A stretch of DNA of 64,000 nt, taken from the NCBI RefSeq assembly GCF_023715785.1, contig NZ_JAMBOX010000006.1:203566-267565 (forward strand), in the 5' to 3' direction. The first letter of the stretch is position 1. Each line of letters begins with the position of its first letter. Shown here piece by piece: positions 54,510 through 62,609 of the stretch. Source of the DNA: Neobacillus niacini. GTDB lineage: Bacteria; Bacillota; Bacilli; Bacillales; Cytobacillaceae. The notes under the pieces were generated by a model. The model made no database searches and was not told the origin of the DNA. It saw only the letters and a program-made list of their open reading frames with translations. Both the position numbers and the translations under genes were made by a program.

Positions 54510-54790
54510 TTCAAACCATTTTAATTTACTCATTGGTATTTCTAAGCTTTGCTATTTTTGCCACCATCTATCGGCTGATCAAGGGCCCTACTGCGCCGGA
54601 TAGAGTACAGGCACTGGATGCCTTGGGAATCAATTTATTGTCGGGTGTCGCCATTTTTTCCGTATTGGTAAGAAGTACGGGTTTTTTTGAAGTGATCTTA
54701 TTGATTGGAATCCTTTCTTTTATTGGGACGATTGCCTTCGCACGTTATATAGAAAGGGGTGTAGTCATTGAGCGGAAACAATCAGATTGA
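54506..54790 (+). CDS. mrpF: Mrp antiporter subunit F
   Basis: 94 residues, three helices. IYRLIKGPTAPDRVQALDAL is the MrpF signature, with the conserved Asp in DRVxALD. Overlaps the mrpG start by 23 bases. Confidence 0.92.
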   Translation: MIQTILIYSLVFLSFAIFATIYRLIKGPTAPDRVQALDALGINLLSGVAIFSVLVRSTGFFEVILLIGILSFIGTIAFARYIERGVVIERKQSD

Positions 54791-55139
54791 ATTGATTGCT
54801 GTCCTGTTAATTTTTGTTGGAACGATCTTTAGTTTTTTGAGTGCGATTGGTTTGATTCGGCTTCCAGATATCTACACCCGTGCTCATGCGCTTTCAAAAG
54901 GTTCAACGATGGGTGTTCTTTTTATACTTGGCGGAACATTTCTGTTTTTCATTTTGGAAGGGTATTTTAGTATTCGCTTATTCCTCGGAATATTCTTTGT
55001 GTTCCTTACCGCCCCCGTTGCCGCTCATGTCATTGTCCGGGCGGCGCATCGTTCCAATGTAGAACTGGCAAAGCAGAGTGTTCAAGACGACTTGAAGGAA
55101 GTCAGGGAAAAAGATTTATATGAATCTCGAACTGACTGA
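54768..55139 (+). CDS. mrpG: Mrp antiporter subunit G
   Basis: 123 residues from a TTG at 54768, preceded by AAAGGGGTG. Three helices with GLIRLPDIYTRAHALSKGST, the MrpG signature, and AAHVIVRAAHRSNVE later. A charged cytosolic tail ends the protein. Last gene of the complete seven-gene operon, followed by a terminator. Confidence 0.92.
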   Translation: MSGNNQIELIAVLLIFVGTIFSFLSAIGLIRLPDIYTRAHALSKGSTMGVLFILGGTFLFFILEGYFSIRLFLGIFFVFLTAPVAAHVIVRAAHRSNVELAKQSVQDDLKEVREKDLYESRTD

Positions 55140-55146
55140 AAAAGAG

Positions 55147-55187
55147 GGCCAGAGTTTACAGCTGCTGACAGTGCGTAAGCTCAGGCC
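55147..55187. terminator. Terminator between mrpG and the convergent LysR gene
   Basis: GGCCAGAGTTTAC and GTAAGCTCAGGCC pair at 11 of 13 positions around a 15-base loop; ATTTTTAT follows. Confidence 0.7.
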
Positions 55188-55191
55188 ATTT

Positions 55192-56076
55192 TTATACTAA
55201 ATCTGGTGCCTGTTCGATAAACAATTTCCCCAAAATCGATTGTGTTTTCTGAAGATTGTAGACAAGATAAAAGTATCTCTCCTCGTCGAATCCGTTGATT
55301 TCGTACATTTTTAGCTGGTTTTGCAAGGCGTACTCTTTAGCCGCAATTTCAGAAATGATCGATATTCCTATATCCTGCATAACAAATTGAATTAAGCTCT
55401 GACTAGAGTCTGTATAGGCAATAATGTTTAATTGGTCCTTTGAGATTTTATTTTTTTTAAGAAGCCTTTCCAATATCGCGTTTGTTCCTGAATCGCTGTT
55501 TCTCATAATAAATGGATATTGCAATATATCATGGATATCTACAGGACCGGCTATATTAACCTGATTCGATGTGATCAGGACAAGTTTTTCTTTTAATAAT
55601 GGTATATATCTTAGCTTATCGCTTTCATATTTATCCCCTAAAACCCCTAAATCTACGGAGCCATTTAATACTTTATCTACCGTATTTTTCGAGGAGGATT
55701 GATTGATGCGGAACAGAGCATTAGGATACTGATCCCGAAACAGCTTCACCATTTTCGGTATCATAAACTGCCCTGGTACTGAGCTCGCCGCAATCCGAAG
55801 CATCCCTCGAAGCTCTTGTTGTCCTCCCTTAAGGTCAAGCAATGCCTGGTCCTTCAACAATAATAGTTTCTGCGCCCACTGGTAGAGACGTTCTCCATGA
55901 GGGGTTAAAATGTTTTCGCGCCCGACACGGTCAAACAGCTGGACATTCAGATTTTTTTCTAAAGCATGAATATGGGAGCTAACCGTAGACTGGCTTAAGA
56001 ATATATCTTCCGCCGCTTTGGAAAAGCTCTTATGCTCGACAACTTTGGTAAATACATATAGCTGGTGTAAATCCAT
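55192..56076 (-). CDS. LysR-family regulator of a sulfur/selenium-type cluster
   Basis: 294 residues, ATG at 56076 after AAGGAGAT. LHQLYVFTKVVEHKSFSKAAE and LSQSTVSSHIHALEKNL form the N-terminal winged helix (about 1-60), and a LysR substrate domain follows from about 90, with LRIAASSVPGQFMIPKM and IGISIISEIAAKEYAL. It resembles the LysR group often annotated as selenium metabolism-associated and the CysL type. It is divergent from the TusA-DsrE-OsmC cluster, with an operator-like inverted repeat in the shared 150-base gap, so it most likely activates that cluster and represses itself. The effector is unknown; a sulfur or selenium metabolite is a reasonable guess. Confidence 0.8.
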   Translation of the reverse strand: MDLHQLYVFTKVVEHKSFSKAAEDIFLSQSTVSSHIHALEKNLNVQLFDRVGRENILTPHGERLYQWAQKLLLLKDQALLDLKGGQQELRGMLRIAASSVPGQFMIPKMVKLFRDQYPNALFRINQSSSKNTVDKVLNGSVDLGVLGDKYESDKLRYIPLLKEKLVLITSNQVNIAGPVDIHDILQYPFIMRNSDSGTNAILERLLKKNKISKDQLNIIAYTDSSQSLIQFVMQDIGISIISEIAAKEYALQNQLKMYEINGFDEERYFYLVYNLQKTQSILGKLFIEQAPDLV

Positions 56077-56126
56077 ATATTAATCTCCTTATATTCAAAA
56101 AACCGATGAGTTTTCATTCATTAAAT

Positions 56127-56167
56127 AGATAAATTGAATTTATCTTAGCATACCACTTTCTTATAAT
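56127..56167 (+). promoter_or_regulatory. LysR operator-like inverted repeat and promoter of the sulfur cluster
   Basis: AGATAAATT, a central G and AATTTATCT (56127-56145) form a perfect 9-1-9 inverted repeat containing the LysR-type T-N-A pattern. TATAAT follows at 56162-56167, so the repeat covers the -35 region, the place where a LysR activator would contact polymerase. A later TTGACA at 56192 is a weaker alternative. Confidence 0.6.
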
Positions 56168-56226
56168 GAAAATGACAAGACTATTTGACAAGTTTTTAAC
56201 ATTTGTATGTTGTAAAGGAGTTATTT

Positions 56227-56460
56227 ATGGAACAGCACTTCGATTTACTTTACGACGCCGGCCCGACTGGGTGTGGTGAATTAATTATGAACTTGTTTTT
56301 AACAATGAAAAAAATGGAGCCGGGACAAATCATCAAGGTGATTTCCTACGACCCAGGTGCCCGCGAGGACTTGCCGGCGTGGTGCCGCATGCAAAAGCAT
56401 ACTCTTTTGAACCGTGAGGATTTTGGCAAGACAAGTCATTACTTTATTGAAAAAGGCTGA
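56227..56460 (+). CDS. Variant TusA-family sulfur carrier
   Basis: 77 residues from ATG 56227 set by AAAGGAG. It aligns along its length with E. coli TusA: LLYDAGPTGCGELIMNL covers the LDALGLRCPEP region, EPGQIIKVISYDPGAREDLPAWC (core KVISYDPGAREDLP) the middle, and HYFIEKG the end. The sulfur-carrying Cys is kept, but the usual CPxP motif reads CGEL, so the prolines that fix the helix N-cap are gone. TusA passes persulfide sulfur to other proteins. First gene of a cluster with DsrE, TusA-OsmC, MetE-like and OsmC genes. Sulfur or selenium transfer is inferred. Confidence 0.75.
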   Translation: MEQHFDLLYDAGPTGCGELIMNLFLTMKKMEPGQIIKVISYDPGAREDLPAWCRMQKHTLLNREDFGKTSHYFIEKG

Positions 56461-56507
56461 TTATTACAGTCTTTTACATAAATTTAATCCAAATGGAGGA
56501 ACAAAAA

Positions 56508-56870
56508 ATGGCTGGAAAATTTTTAGTGAGTTTAACAAATGCAAAAAATGACCCTGATAAAGCAACTGTGGGGTTCGTGGTGGCAAATGCTGCAGTGGCA
56601 TCCGGGCAGGAAACAGTAGTTTTCTTAAACGTTGAAGGCGCTTACCTTTCTTCAAAAGGCTATGCCGATGAGATACATGAAGAAGGCTTTGCACCATTAA
56701 AACAGTTAATGGAGCAATTTGTAGAAGCAGGAGGAACACTTTGGGTCTGCAGCCCATGCTTCAAAAAGCGCGGCCTTGACGAAGAAAATTTAATAGAAGG
56801 TGCGACAATTGTCGGCGGTGCTAAAGTAGTAGAGTTCCTAAGCCAGGGCGCAGCTTCGATTACGTATTAA
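56508..56870 (+). CDS. DsrE-family sulfur-transfer protein
   Basis: 120 residues from ATG 56508 after GGAGGAA. The Rossmann-like DsrE fold shows KFLVSLTNAKNDPDKATVGF, ETVVFLNVEGAYL and GGTLWVCSPCFKKRGLDEENL, where CSPC near residue 86-89 holds the candidate persulfide-carrying cysteines. IEGATIVGGAKVVEFLSQGA closes the domain. DsrE-like proteins accept sulfur from TusA and hand it on. Placed between the two TusA-type genes, it is the natural relay partner. No membrane or signal segment; cytosolic. Confidence 0.8.
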   Translation: MAGKFLVSLTNAKNDPDKATVGFVVANAAVASGQETVVFLNVEGAYLSSKGYADEIHEEGFAPLKQLMEQFVEAGGTLWVCSPCFKKRGLDEENLIEGATIVGGAKVVEFLSQGAASITY

Positions 56871-56885
56871 TCCAAGGTGAACAGA

Positions 56886-57599
56886 ATGTATAATCCACAT
56901 GCAGTCTGTGATGGCGGGGATTTGGATTGCGGTTCGGGTTTGTTATTGATTATAAAAAAAGCAATGGATCCGCTCGCTGGAGGTCAGGTGTTGGAGGTTC
57001 GAAGCAGAGAAAAAACGGTTGCTGAGGACCTCCCGGCATGGTGCCGGATGGTTGAGCATGAATTTCTTGGCTCTCAGCCTGGCGATAATACGACAAGATA
57101 TTTTATTAAAAAAGGATCGAATCAGGCGGAGCTTGAACAAGACCTTCAGGCCGCAAAAGGCTATCAATGGAGCGTTCGTGTTCGCGGCGGGAACGACCTT
57201 TCTGCGACGGTACATTCACGGAACCACACATTTATTGCCGGGCAGTCAGCAGACTTTAGTCCAAAAGTGAGTGCGCCAAGTGCTGTTGACTATTTGTTGG
57301 CTTCACTTGCTTCGTGTCTGACGGTTGGATTTAAAGCACAGGCGTCAAGGAGAAATGTTGAAATTGATAATTTGGAGCTTAGCTTAAAAGGCGGCTTGGA
57401 AAATGTGTTATACCATATGGAGCTTGAAGATGAAGGCAGCCCGAGAGTAAATCAGGTTACTGGCACTTTTTATGTATCATCACCGGAATCTGAGGAGATT
57501 CTGGAAGAATTATGGAGCAACACGCTTGCCCGGTCGCCAATCTTTCAAACTCTCAACCAAGCCGTAACTATTGATATTAAGCTAGCGATTGTATTTTAA
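56886..57599 (+). CDS. TusA-OsmC fusion protein
   Basis: 237 residues from ATG 56886 (AAGGTG upstream). Residues 1-80 are a TusA-like domain: CDGGDLDCGSGLLLIIKKAM in place of the CPxP segment (reading CGSG) and AEDLPAWCRMVEHEFLG, then RYFIKKG. Residues about 90-237 form an OsmC domain, with PSAVDYLLASLASCLTVGFK carrying the redox Cys of the family. OsmC/Ohr proteins reduce organic hydroperoxides or act on thiol adducts. Fusing a sulfur carrier to an OsmC domain suggests the OsmC Cys receives persulfide from, or gives it to, the TusA half. The second Cys of classical OsmC is not obvious here. Function beyond this is unknown. Confidence 0.8.
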   Translation: MYNPHAVCDGGDLDCGSGLLLIIKKAMDPLAGGQVLEVRSREKTVAEDLPAWCRMVEHEFLGSQPGDNTTRYFIKKGSNQAELEQDLQAAKGYQWSVRVRGGNDLSATVHSRNHTFIAGQSADFSPKVSAPSAVDYLLASLASCLTVGFKAQASRRNVEIDNLELSLKGGLENVLYHMELEDEGSPRVNQVTGTFYVSSPESEEILEELWSNTLARSPIFQTLNQAVTIDIKLAIVF

Positions 57600-57617
57600 C
57601 AGGGGGTTAGTCTAGTT

Positions 57618-58787
57618 ATGACATTACCTATGTTTCCTGTCACCGTTATTGGCAGTTGGCCGCGGTCAAATGAAGTTAAACGGGCCATGCGCGATAAGCG
57701 TGCCGGAAGAATAAGCGAGGAAGAATTTCAGACAATAGCGGACACAGCCGTTTTACAATGCTTAAAATGGCAGGAGGAGGCTGGGATTGATATCGTTTCG
57801 GACGGCGAGCAGCGGCGCGATAATTTCATTTCGTTTGTTGCTGAGCATTTAGATAATGTCCGGATGCTGATGGTATCAGAACTGCTTGAATATGTCGAGG
57901 ATAAGGCGAGCTTTGAGGAAATCCTCGGGACATTGGACGTACCGGCTTTTTCCATGTCCAATCCGGCTGCAACCGGAAAAATAAGCCGTAAAAAACCACT
58001 CGCCTTAGATGATTTTTTATTTTTAAAAAAGCATACAGATAAAGCGGTTAAGGTTGCCTTACCCGGTCCCTACCTGTTAACAAGGTCAATGTGGGTGGAG
58101 GGCCTATCGAAGGATGCTTATCCGACCAAAGAAGACTTGGCAGTCGATATTGTTAAAGTGCTGCGGGAAGAATTGGAAGATTTGATTGCTGCTGGTGTTG
58201 AGTTTGTCCAATTTGATGAACCGGTCTTAACCGAGCTTGTGTTTACCCAGAAAAACGCAAATCGTACCTTTATGTGCGGGGCATTGACGGCCAAGGCCGA
58301 TGCCGAACAGGAAATTGCTTTTGCGCTTGACTTGATGAATCAAGTGACAGAAGGAATGCTCGGCCGAGGTACAAAAATCGGTGTCCATGTTTGCCGTGGC
58401 AATTGGAGCACACAGGAGCAGGTATTGCTAAGAGGGCCATATTACCCGTTAATCCCATATCTTGCTAATGTCAACGTTGACCAACTCATTCTCGAATACG
58501 CCACACCAAGGGCGGGAGAATTGGATGCCATCCGCGAATTTGGCGGGAAAGAAATCGGACTCGGTGTTGTCAATCCGCGGACGGAAGAAATAGAAGAGGT
58601 TGAAGCGATTGTGGCACGTGTTCAGGAAGTAAGAAAATATCTGCCGGATGCAAAAATCTTCCTAAATCCTGATTGCGGCTTTGGAACGTTTGCTCAAAGG
58701 CCAATGAACAGTGATGAAATTGCGGTTGAAAAATTAAAGGCAATGGCGGAAGCTGCAAAGAAATTACGAGAGATTGTGCTCGTTTAA
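57618..58787 (+). CDS. MetE-like cobalamin-independent methyltransferase (core-only)
   Basis: 389 residues, ATG after AGGGGGTTAG. FPVTVIGSWPRSNEVKRAM opens the barrel typical of the MetE C-terminal half. FVQFDEPVLTE, GVHVCRGNW (His and Cys zinc ligands) and LNPDCGFGTF (third zinc Cys) are all present, so a zinc-activated thiolate chemistry is intact. It lacks the N-terminal half of full MetE and matches the short YxjG/YxjH-type and archaeal core enzymes. Such proteins move a methyl group to or from a thiol. In this cluster it may methylate or demethylate a sulfur (or selenium) compound rather than make methionine; that is inference. Confidence 0.82.
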   Translation: MTLPMFPVTVIGSWPRSNEVKRAMRDKRAGRISEEEFQTIADTAVLQCLKWQEEAGIDIVSDGEQRRDNFISFVAEHLDNVRMLMVSELLEYVEDKASFEEILGTLDVPAFSMSNPAATGKISRKKPLALDDFLFLKKHTDKAVKVALPGPYLLTRSMWVEGLSKDAYPTKEDLAVDIVKVLREELEDLIAAGVEFVQFDEPVLTELVFTQKNANRTFMCGALTAKADAEQEIAFALDLMNQVTEGMLGRGTKIGVHVCRGNWSTQEQVLLRGPYYPLIPYLANVNVDQLILEYATPRAGELDAIREFGGKEIGLGVVNPRTEEIEEVEAIVARVQEVRKYLPDAKIFLNPDCGFGTFAQRPMNSDEIAVEKLKAMAEAAKKLREIVLV

Positions 58788-58815
58788 TAGTCTGAAATGG
58801 AGTGGAGAATCTAAA

Positions 58816-59268
58816 ATGGGACAATTAACGAAGTTTAAGGTTGAGGGAAAAGGTATGGGCATGCGTATAGATGCGGTTGCCGGCAAGCACACGATTGCAA
58901 TTGATGAACCAGAATCATTTGGCGGCAAGGACTCTGCAATCGATCCGCTATCAACGCTATTATCATCTTTAATTGCCTGTGAAAATGTAATGGCGCAATT
59001 AATCGCGCAAGAGATGAAGTTTGATCTCCAGGGAATCACCTTTGATGTCGAAGGCCATTTAGACGTCGCCGGATTAATGGGTGACTTATCAGTTAAGCCG
59101 TATTTCCAGCAGGTTAAGGTGAAGGCCGTAATTGAAACATCAGAATCTCAAGAAAGAATCGAAGAATTGCGAAAATCCGTCGACCTGCGCTGCCCTGTAT
59201 TCCGCACCATGAAAGACGCTGGAATCCCTATCGAAAACCTATGGACCAAAGCAGAAGTAACCGTCTAA
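58816..59268 (+). CDS. OsmC-family protein
   Basis: 150 residues from ATG 58816 (GGAGTGGAGA upstream); a longer frame reaches into the MetE-like gene. LLSSLIACENVMAQLIAQEM holds the first OsmC cysteine near residue 56, and VDLRCPVFRTMKDAGIPI the second near 131, so the classical two-Cys layout is complete. Members reduce organic peroxides with thiol cofactors. It ends the LysR-linked cluster and is followed by a terminator. It is a separate OsmC from the TusA-fused one. Confidence 0.82.
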   Translation: MGQLTKFKVEGKGMGMRIDAVAGKHTIAIDEPESFGGKDSAIDPLSTLLSSLIACENVMAQLIAQEMKFDLQGITFDVEGHLDVAGLMGDLSVKPYFQQVKVKAVIETSESQERIEELRKSVDLRCPVFRTMKDAGIPIENLWTKAEVTV

Positions 59269-59302
59269 AATTCTGCAACTAATAACCTATATAAACAACT
59301 TT

Positions 59303-59343
59303 AAAAAGGTGCCGACCCAGCGATGAGTGTCAGGCACCTTTTT
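59303..59343 (+). terminator. Terminator of the sulfur cluster, containing the GTGTCAGGCACC repeat
   Basis: AAAAAGGTGCC pairs with GGCACCTTTTT around a 19-base loop. Its right arm includes GTGTCAGGCACC, which recurs at 61358 and inside the HAD gene at 27167. Confidence 0.8.
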
Positions 59344-59432
59344 CCAAAAAGTTCAAAAAGTATTCACTGTATAATAAGGGTACGTATTGGTATTATTGGA
59401 GTGTAACTTACTTTAGCATTGGGGGGCTTTAT

Positions 59433-59798
59433 ATGGCTAAAACACTCCAAGAATATTCGTTAGCAGAATTAATGGCAAGAATTGAACAAATATTCAATGA
59501 GAATCCGGGTCCGATTCAATGTTTTAATGCTGTCGTTCAATATGAAGTTACTGATCAAGAGCCTTCAACCTATCAACATTTTTTCCAAGACGGTAAACTG
59601 ACCATCAGGGAAGGAGTCGAAGTTACTCCAACTGTTGCTTTAACTCTAAACTATGATACTTTCAAAAAATTTGTTTTATGTAAAATGAGCGGTTCAATGG
59701 CTTTGCTATTGGGGAAAGTAAAGGTAAAGGGCGACGTGGGTACCGGGTTTAAAATTGAAAGCATTCTAAAGAAATATAACTTAAAAGAACCATTATAA
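59433..59798 (+). CDS. SCP2 sterol-binding domain protein
   Basis: 121 residues, ATG 59433 after TTGGGGGGC. The whole protein is one SCP2-like domain: LMARIEQIFNENPGPIQCFN, YQHFFQDGKLTIREGVEV and FKKFVLCKMSGSMALLLGKV, ending GFKIESILKKY. SCP2 domains bind lipids or hydrophobic compounds in a tunnel. Stand-alone bacterial members are mostly uncharacterised. It is its own transcription unit, between two terminators. Cytosolic. Confidence 0.8.
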   Translation: MAKTLQEYSLAELMARIEQIFNENPGPIQCFNAVVQYEVTDQEPSTYQHFFQDGKLTIREGVEVTPTVALTLNYDTFKKFVLCKMSGSMALLLGKVKVKGDVGTGFKIESILKKYNLKEPL

Positions 59799-59805
59799 GC
59801 ATATA

Positions 59806-59836
59806 AGGCTGTTGAGTGATTTCTCGACGGTCTTTT
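59806..59836 (+). terminator. Terminator after the SCP2 gene
   Basis: AGGCTGTTGAG pairs with CTCGACGGTCT through several G-U pairs around a six-base loop, followed by TTTATTTTG. Confidence 0.6.
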
Positions 59837-59927
59837 ATTTTGTTTCAAGATTTCACCTGAATAATTGCTAAAAACGTTGAAAACAATCATTATTAGTGGA
59901 AGGTACATACAGAAAGTAGGCGGTCTT

Positions 59928-61304
59928 TTGTTAAAATTCATACAACTAGGCATTTCCACAGAGTTAGCTGAAAAATTGCAAGGTCAGGGTGTGGCGAACC
60001 CAACCCCAGTACAACAACAGGCAATTCCAATTATCATGGATGGCCGGGACCTCATTGCTCAGGCGCAGACAGGGACAGGGAAAACGTTTGCCTTCGTCCT
60101 GCCGATACTGGAAAAATTAAAACGGGATGGGGACCAGATTCAGGCTCTTATTGTCACCCCGACAAGGGAACTGGCACTGCAAATAACGGATGAAATACAA
60201 AAGTTGATTGATGGTTTGGATGAGGTTCATGTTCTGGCAGTTTATGGCGGACAGGATGTAGACAAGCAATTAAGGAAATTGAAAAACAAACCTCAGATTG
60301 TTGTAGGGACGCCAGGAAGGCTTCTAGATCACATCCGGAGAGAAACAATCGATCTGGCCAATCTGTCATTTCTTGTGTTGGATGAAGCGGACCAAATGCT
60401 CCACATCGGGTTTCTCAATGAGATAGAGGATATCATTAAAGAAACGCCGAAACAACGGCAAACCATGCTTTTCTCGGCAACGATTCCTTACGAAGTCAGA
60501 AAACTGGCTAATAAATATATGCGGAGCCCTGAATATATTCAAATTGAAAAAGTTCAAGGTCCTGCAGACAATGTAAAGCAGATTGCCATTCATACCATCG
60601 ACCGGGCAAAGCAAGCCACACTGATTCAGTTAATTGAAACCCATCGACCGTTTTTAGCGGTAATTTTTTGCCGGACGAAACGGAGAGTGAGTAAGCTCTA
60701 TGAGATATTGCGGGCTCGGGGATTTTCCTGCGATGAATTACACGGTGACCTTTCACAAGGTAAACGGGAGCAAGTGATGAAGCGGTTCCGCGATGCTGAG
60801 GTTCAATTGTTGATAGCCACGGATGTAGCGGCAAGAGGACTGGATGTTGAAGGCGTCACACATGTGTTTAATTACGATATTCCCCAGGATTCCGAAAGCT
60901 ATATTCACCGGATTGGCAGGACAGGAAGAGCAGGATTGAAGGGATTGGCGATAACCTTATATTCCTCCGCAGACAGGCCAACTCTTGATTTAATTGAAAA
61001 AGAGCTAAATATTCGAATTCAAAAACAAAACCTGGGCAATGTCGATAAAGAAAAAGGTCAAAAAAAGGACATGCCAACAAATGATGAAAAACAAAAACGA
61101 ACTGCCCGGAAAAAGCCGGACGGTCATAGAAAAGAAAGTGGAGACCGCAAGCCGCAGGGAAAGAGCGCAGATAAAAAGAGCGGGGCACAGCTTACAAAGA
61201 GCCGAAGCGCGAAACCAAGCTTTGCCAAAGGAAAACCAAACGCCAAAACCGCTGGAAAGAGGAACAGCACTAAAAATAGCGCCGGAAGAAAAAAACAGCG
61301 CTAA
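59928..61304 (+). CDS. DEAD-box RNA helicase with basic C-terminal tail
   Basis: About 458 residues from a TTG at 59928 after AGGCGG; a start further left at 59865 would add 21 unlike residues. Helicase motifs are complete: the Q motif [19 protein letters not shown], Ia [45 protein letters not shown] and [12 protein letters not shown]. After about residue 370 a long Lys/Arg/Gly/Ser-rich tail probably binds RNA non-specifically. It unwinds short RNA duplexes, likely in cold growth, ribosome assembly or mRNA decay. Which Csh paralogue it corresponds to cannot be decided. Confidence 0.92.
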   Translation: MLKFIQLGISTELAEKLQGQGVANPTPVQQQAIPIIMDGRDLIAQAQTGTGKTFAFVLPILEKLKRDGDQIQALIVTPTRELALQITDEIQKLIDGLDEVHVLAVYGGQDVDKQLRKLKNKPQIVVGTPGRLLDHIRRETIDLANLSFLVLDEADQMLHIGFLNEIEDIIKETPKQRQTMLFSATIPYEVRKLANKYMRSPEYIQIEKVQGPADNVKQIAIHTIDRAKQATLIQLIETHRPFLAVIFCRTKRRVSKLYEILRARGFSCDELHGDLSQGKREQVMKRFRDAEVQLLIATDVAARGLDVEGVTHVFNYDIPQDSESYIHRIGRTGRAGLKGLAITLYSSADRPTLDLIEKELNIRIQKQNLGNVDKEKGQKKDMPTNDEKQKRTARKKPDGHRKESGDRKPQGKSADKKSGAQLTKSRSAKPSFAKGKPNAKTAGKRNSTKNSAGRKKQR

Positions 61305-61337
61305 ATTTATTCCGCATTATACTATAGACACATAATA

Positions 61338-61376
61338 AAGGTGCCTAATCCCCTATGGGTGTCAGGCACCTTTTTC
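61338..61376. terminator. Terminator after the helicase gene, with GGTGTCAGGCACC
   Basis: AAAGGTGCCT and AGGCACCTTT pair, with an inner CCC/GGG step; TTTTTCC follows. The right arm carries the same GGTGTCAGGCACC string as 27167 and a close copy of 59327. Confidence 0.75.
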
Positions 61377-61388
61377 CTTTATTTCCCT

Positions 61389-61600
61389 TTACCTTCCTAA
61401 TCCGATACCAGTATTTGATTTGACCAAGACTTCCTCGTATTTCTTCACATCCGCTTTTTGGCTAGAGAGGATGGTTCCGAGATAGCCTGCAAAGAATCCA
61501 AGCGGTATGGAGACGATTCCCGGTGTTGTGTAAGGGAAGATTGGGTTCCCTACAAAAATCGCTTTTCCGGCTTCAGGGCTAAAAATGTTCGGGCTGGAAA
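61389..61600 (-). pseudogene. Sodium/solute symporter C-terminal fragment (ActP/YwcA-like)
   Basis: On the minus strand about 70 codons are homologous to the end of cation/acetate symporters: an IFVGNPIFPYTTPGIVSIPLG stretch (core FPYTTPGIVSIPLGF), one last membrane helix, and KKYEEVLVKSNTGIGLG before the stop. Everything upstream is missing and is replaced by the tRNA-Ala terminator and gene, with no start or ribosome site. The open frame continuing into the tRNA is accidental. A remnant left by deletion at a tRNA locus. Confidence 0.7.
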
Positions 61601-61602
61601 TG

Positions 61603-61631
61603 AAAAAACCTTTGCTTAACGCAAAGGTTTT
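61603..61631 (-). terminator. Terminator of the tRNA-Ala gene
   Basis: On the minus strand AAAACCTTTGC pairs with GCAAAGGTTTT around GTTAA and is followed by TTTCA, just after the tRNA 3' end. Confidence 0.75.
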
Positions 61632-61642
61632 CGAAAAAATGA

Positions 61643-61716
<74 letters not shown>

Positions 61717-61800
61717 CTTGAATCGGTACAACAAGAATTATATCTGGATTATATTTTTATTGCAAGAGGAAATTTAGGGAAAGGCTAAAAAAATTCTCCA

Positions 61801-62496
61801 TTAACTGATGCTTTCTATTTCCACCTTATTCACACCTTCTAATTCCGACACGGAGGCATATACATCTGTTGTCTTTTCACGGTAGTCAACCGCAACCAAT
61901 ATTTGCACAAGATGATCGCCGTTGTCCAAATCCTTAATCCTGAGTCTGCGGATAATATATTCTTTTTCCATTAAATACGTAATGGCTTTATCAATTTGGA
62001 CTTGGTCCCTTATAAATAATTGAAGCATGATCTCTTTTTCGCGTAATTGTTTAGGGCCAAAAATTTTCATGACGGCCGGAACTAATTCGACACTAATAAT
62101 CAGCAATGCGACTCCGGCAAACGCTTCTATGTAAAAACCGGCACCGACAGCAATCCCAATCCCTGCTGCCCCCCAGATCATAGCAGCCGTCGTGAGTCCG
62201 GAAATACTGTCGTTACCCCGTCTTAAAATAACACCAGCACCTAGAAAACCGATACCTGAGACGATTTGGGCAGCCAATCGCAATGGGTCCATCGTTATTC
62301 TAACTTCTGCGGAATCGGGGAACATATAAGCTGATTCAATCGATACAATGGTCAGAAGACAACTGACTACAGAAATGACAAGACTGGTTTTTAGTCCCAC
62401 AGGTTTTCTTTTTAGTTCCCGTTCAAGTCCAATAATGAGTCCAAACACAGCGGAAATGCCAAGCTTAATTAATATATCAATATCGATGCTGCTCAT
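61801..62496 (-). CDS. MgtC/SapB-family membrane protein
   Basis: 231 residues from ATG 62496 (GGACGTGAG upstream); an in-frame start at 62547 adds an unlikely tail. Four or five membrane helices contain the family strings FGLIIGLERELKRKPVGLKT (core GLERELKRKPVG), LAAQIVSGIGFLGAGVILRR and TTAAMIWGAAGIGIAVGAG, with the conserved Asp/Glu/Arg set. A soluble C-terminal domain of about 80 residues follows. MgtC-like proteins affect Mg2+ homeostasis, phosphate and ATP control; the Bacillus members (YhiD/SapB) are poorly defined. Single-gene unit divergent from the EamA remnant. Confidence 0.85.
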   Translation of the reverse strand: MSSIDIDILIKLGISAVFGLIIGLERELKRKPVGLKTSLVISVVSCLLTIVSIESAYMFPDSAEVRITMDPLRLAAQIVSGIGFLGAGVILRRGNDSISGLTTAAMIWGAAGIGIAVGAGFYIEAFAGVALLIISVELVPAVMKIFGPKQLREKEIMLQLFIRDQVQIDKAITYLMEKEYIIRRLRIKDLDNGDHLVQILVAVDYREKTTDVYASVSELEGVNKVEIESIS

Positions 62497-62609
62497 AATC
62501 TCACGTCCATTTAATATTGTAATAGGGCTTGTTTTTTGAAAAAACAACTAAGAATACTTTACGATTGCTATAAATATGTAATTTTATTTTACCTATAAAG
62601 GAGTCCAAT

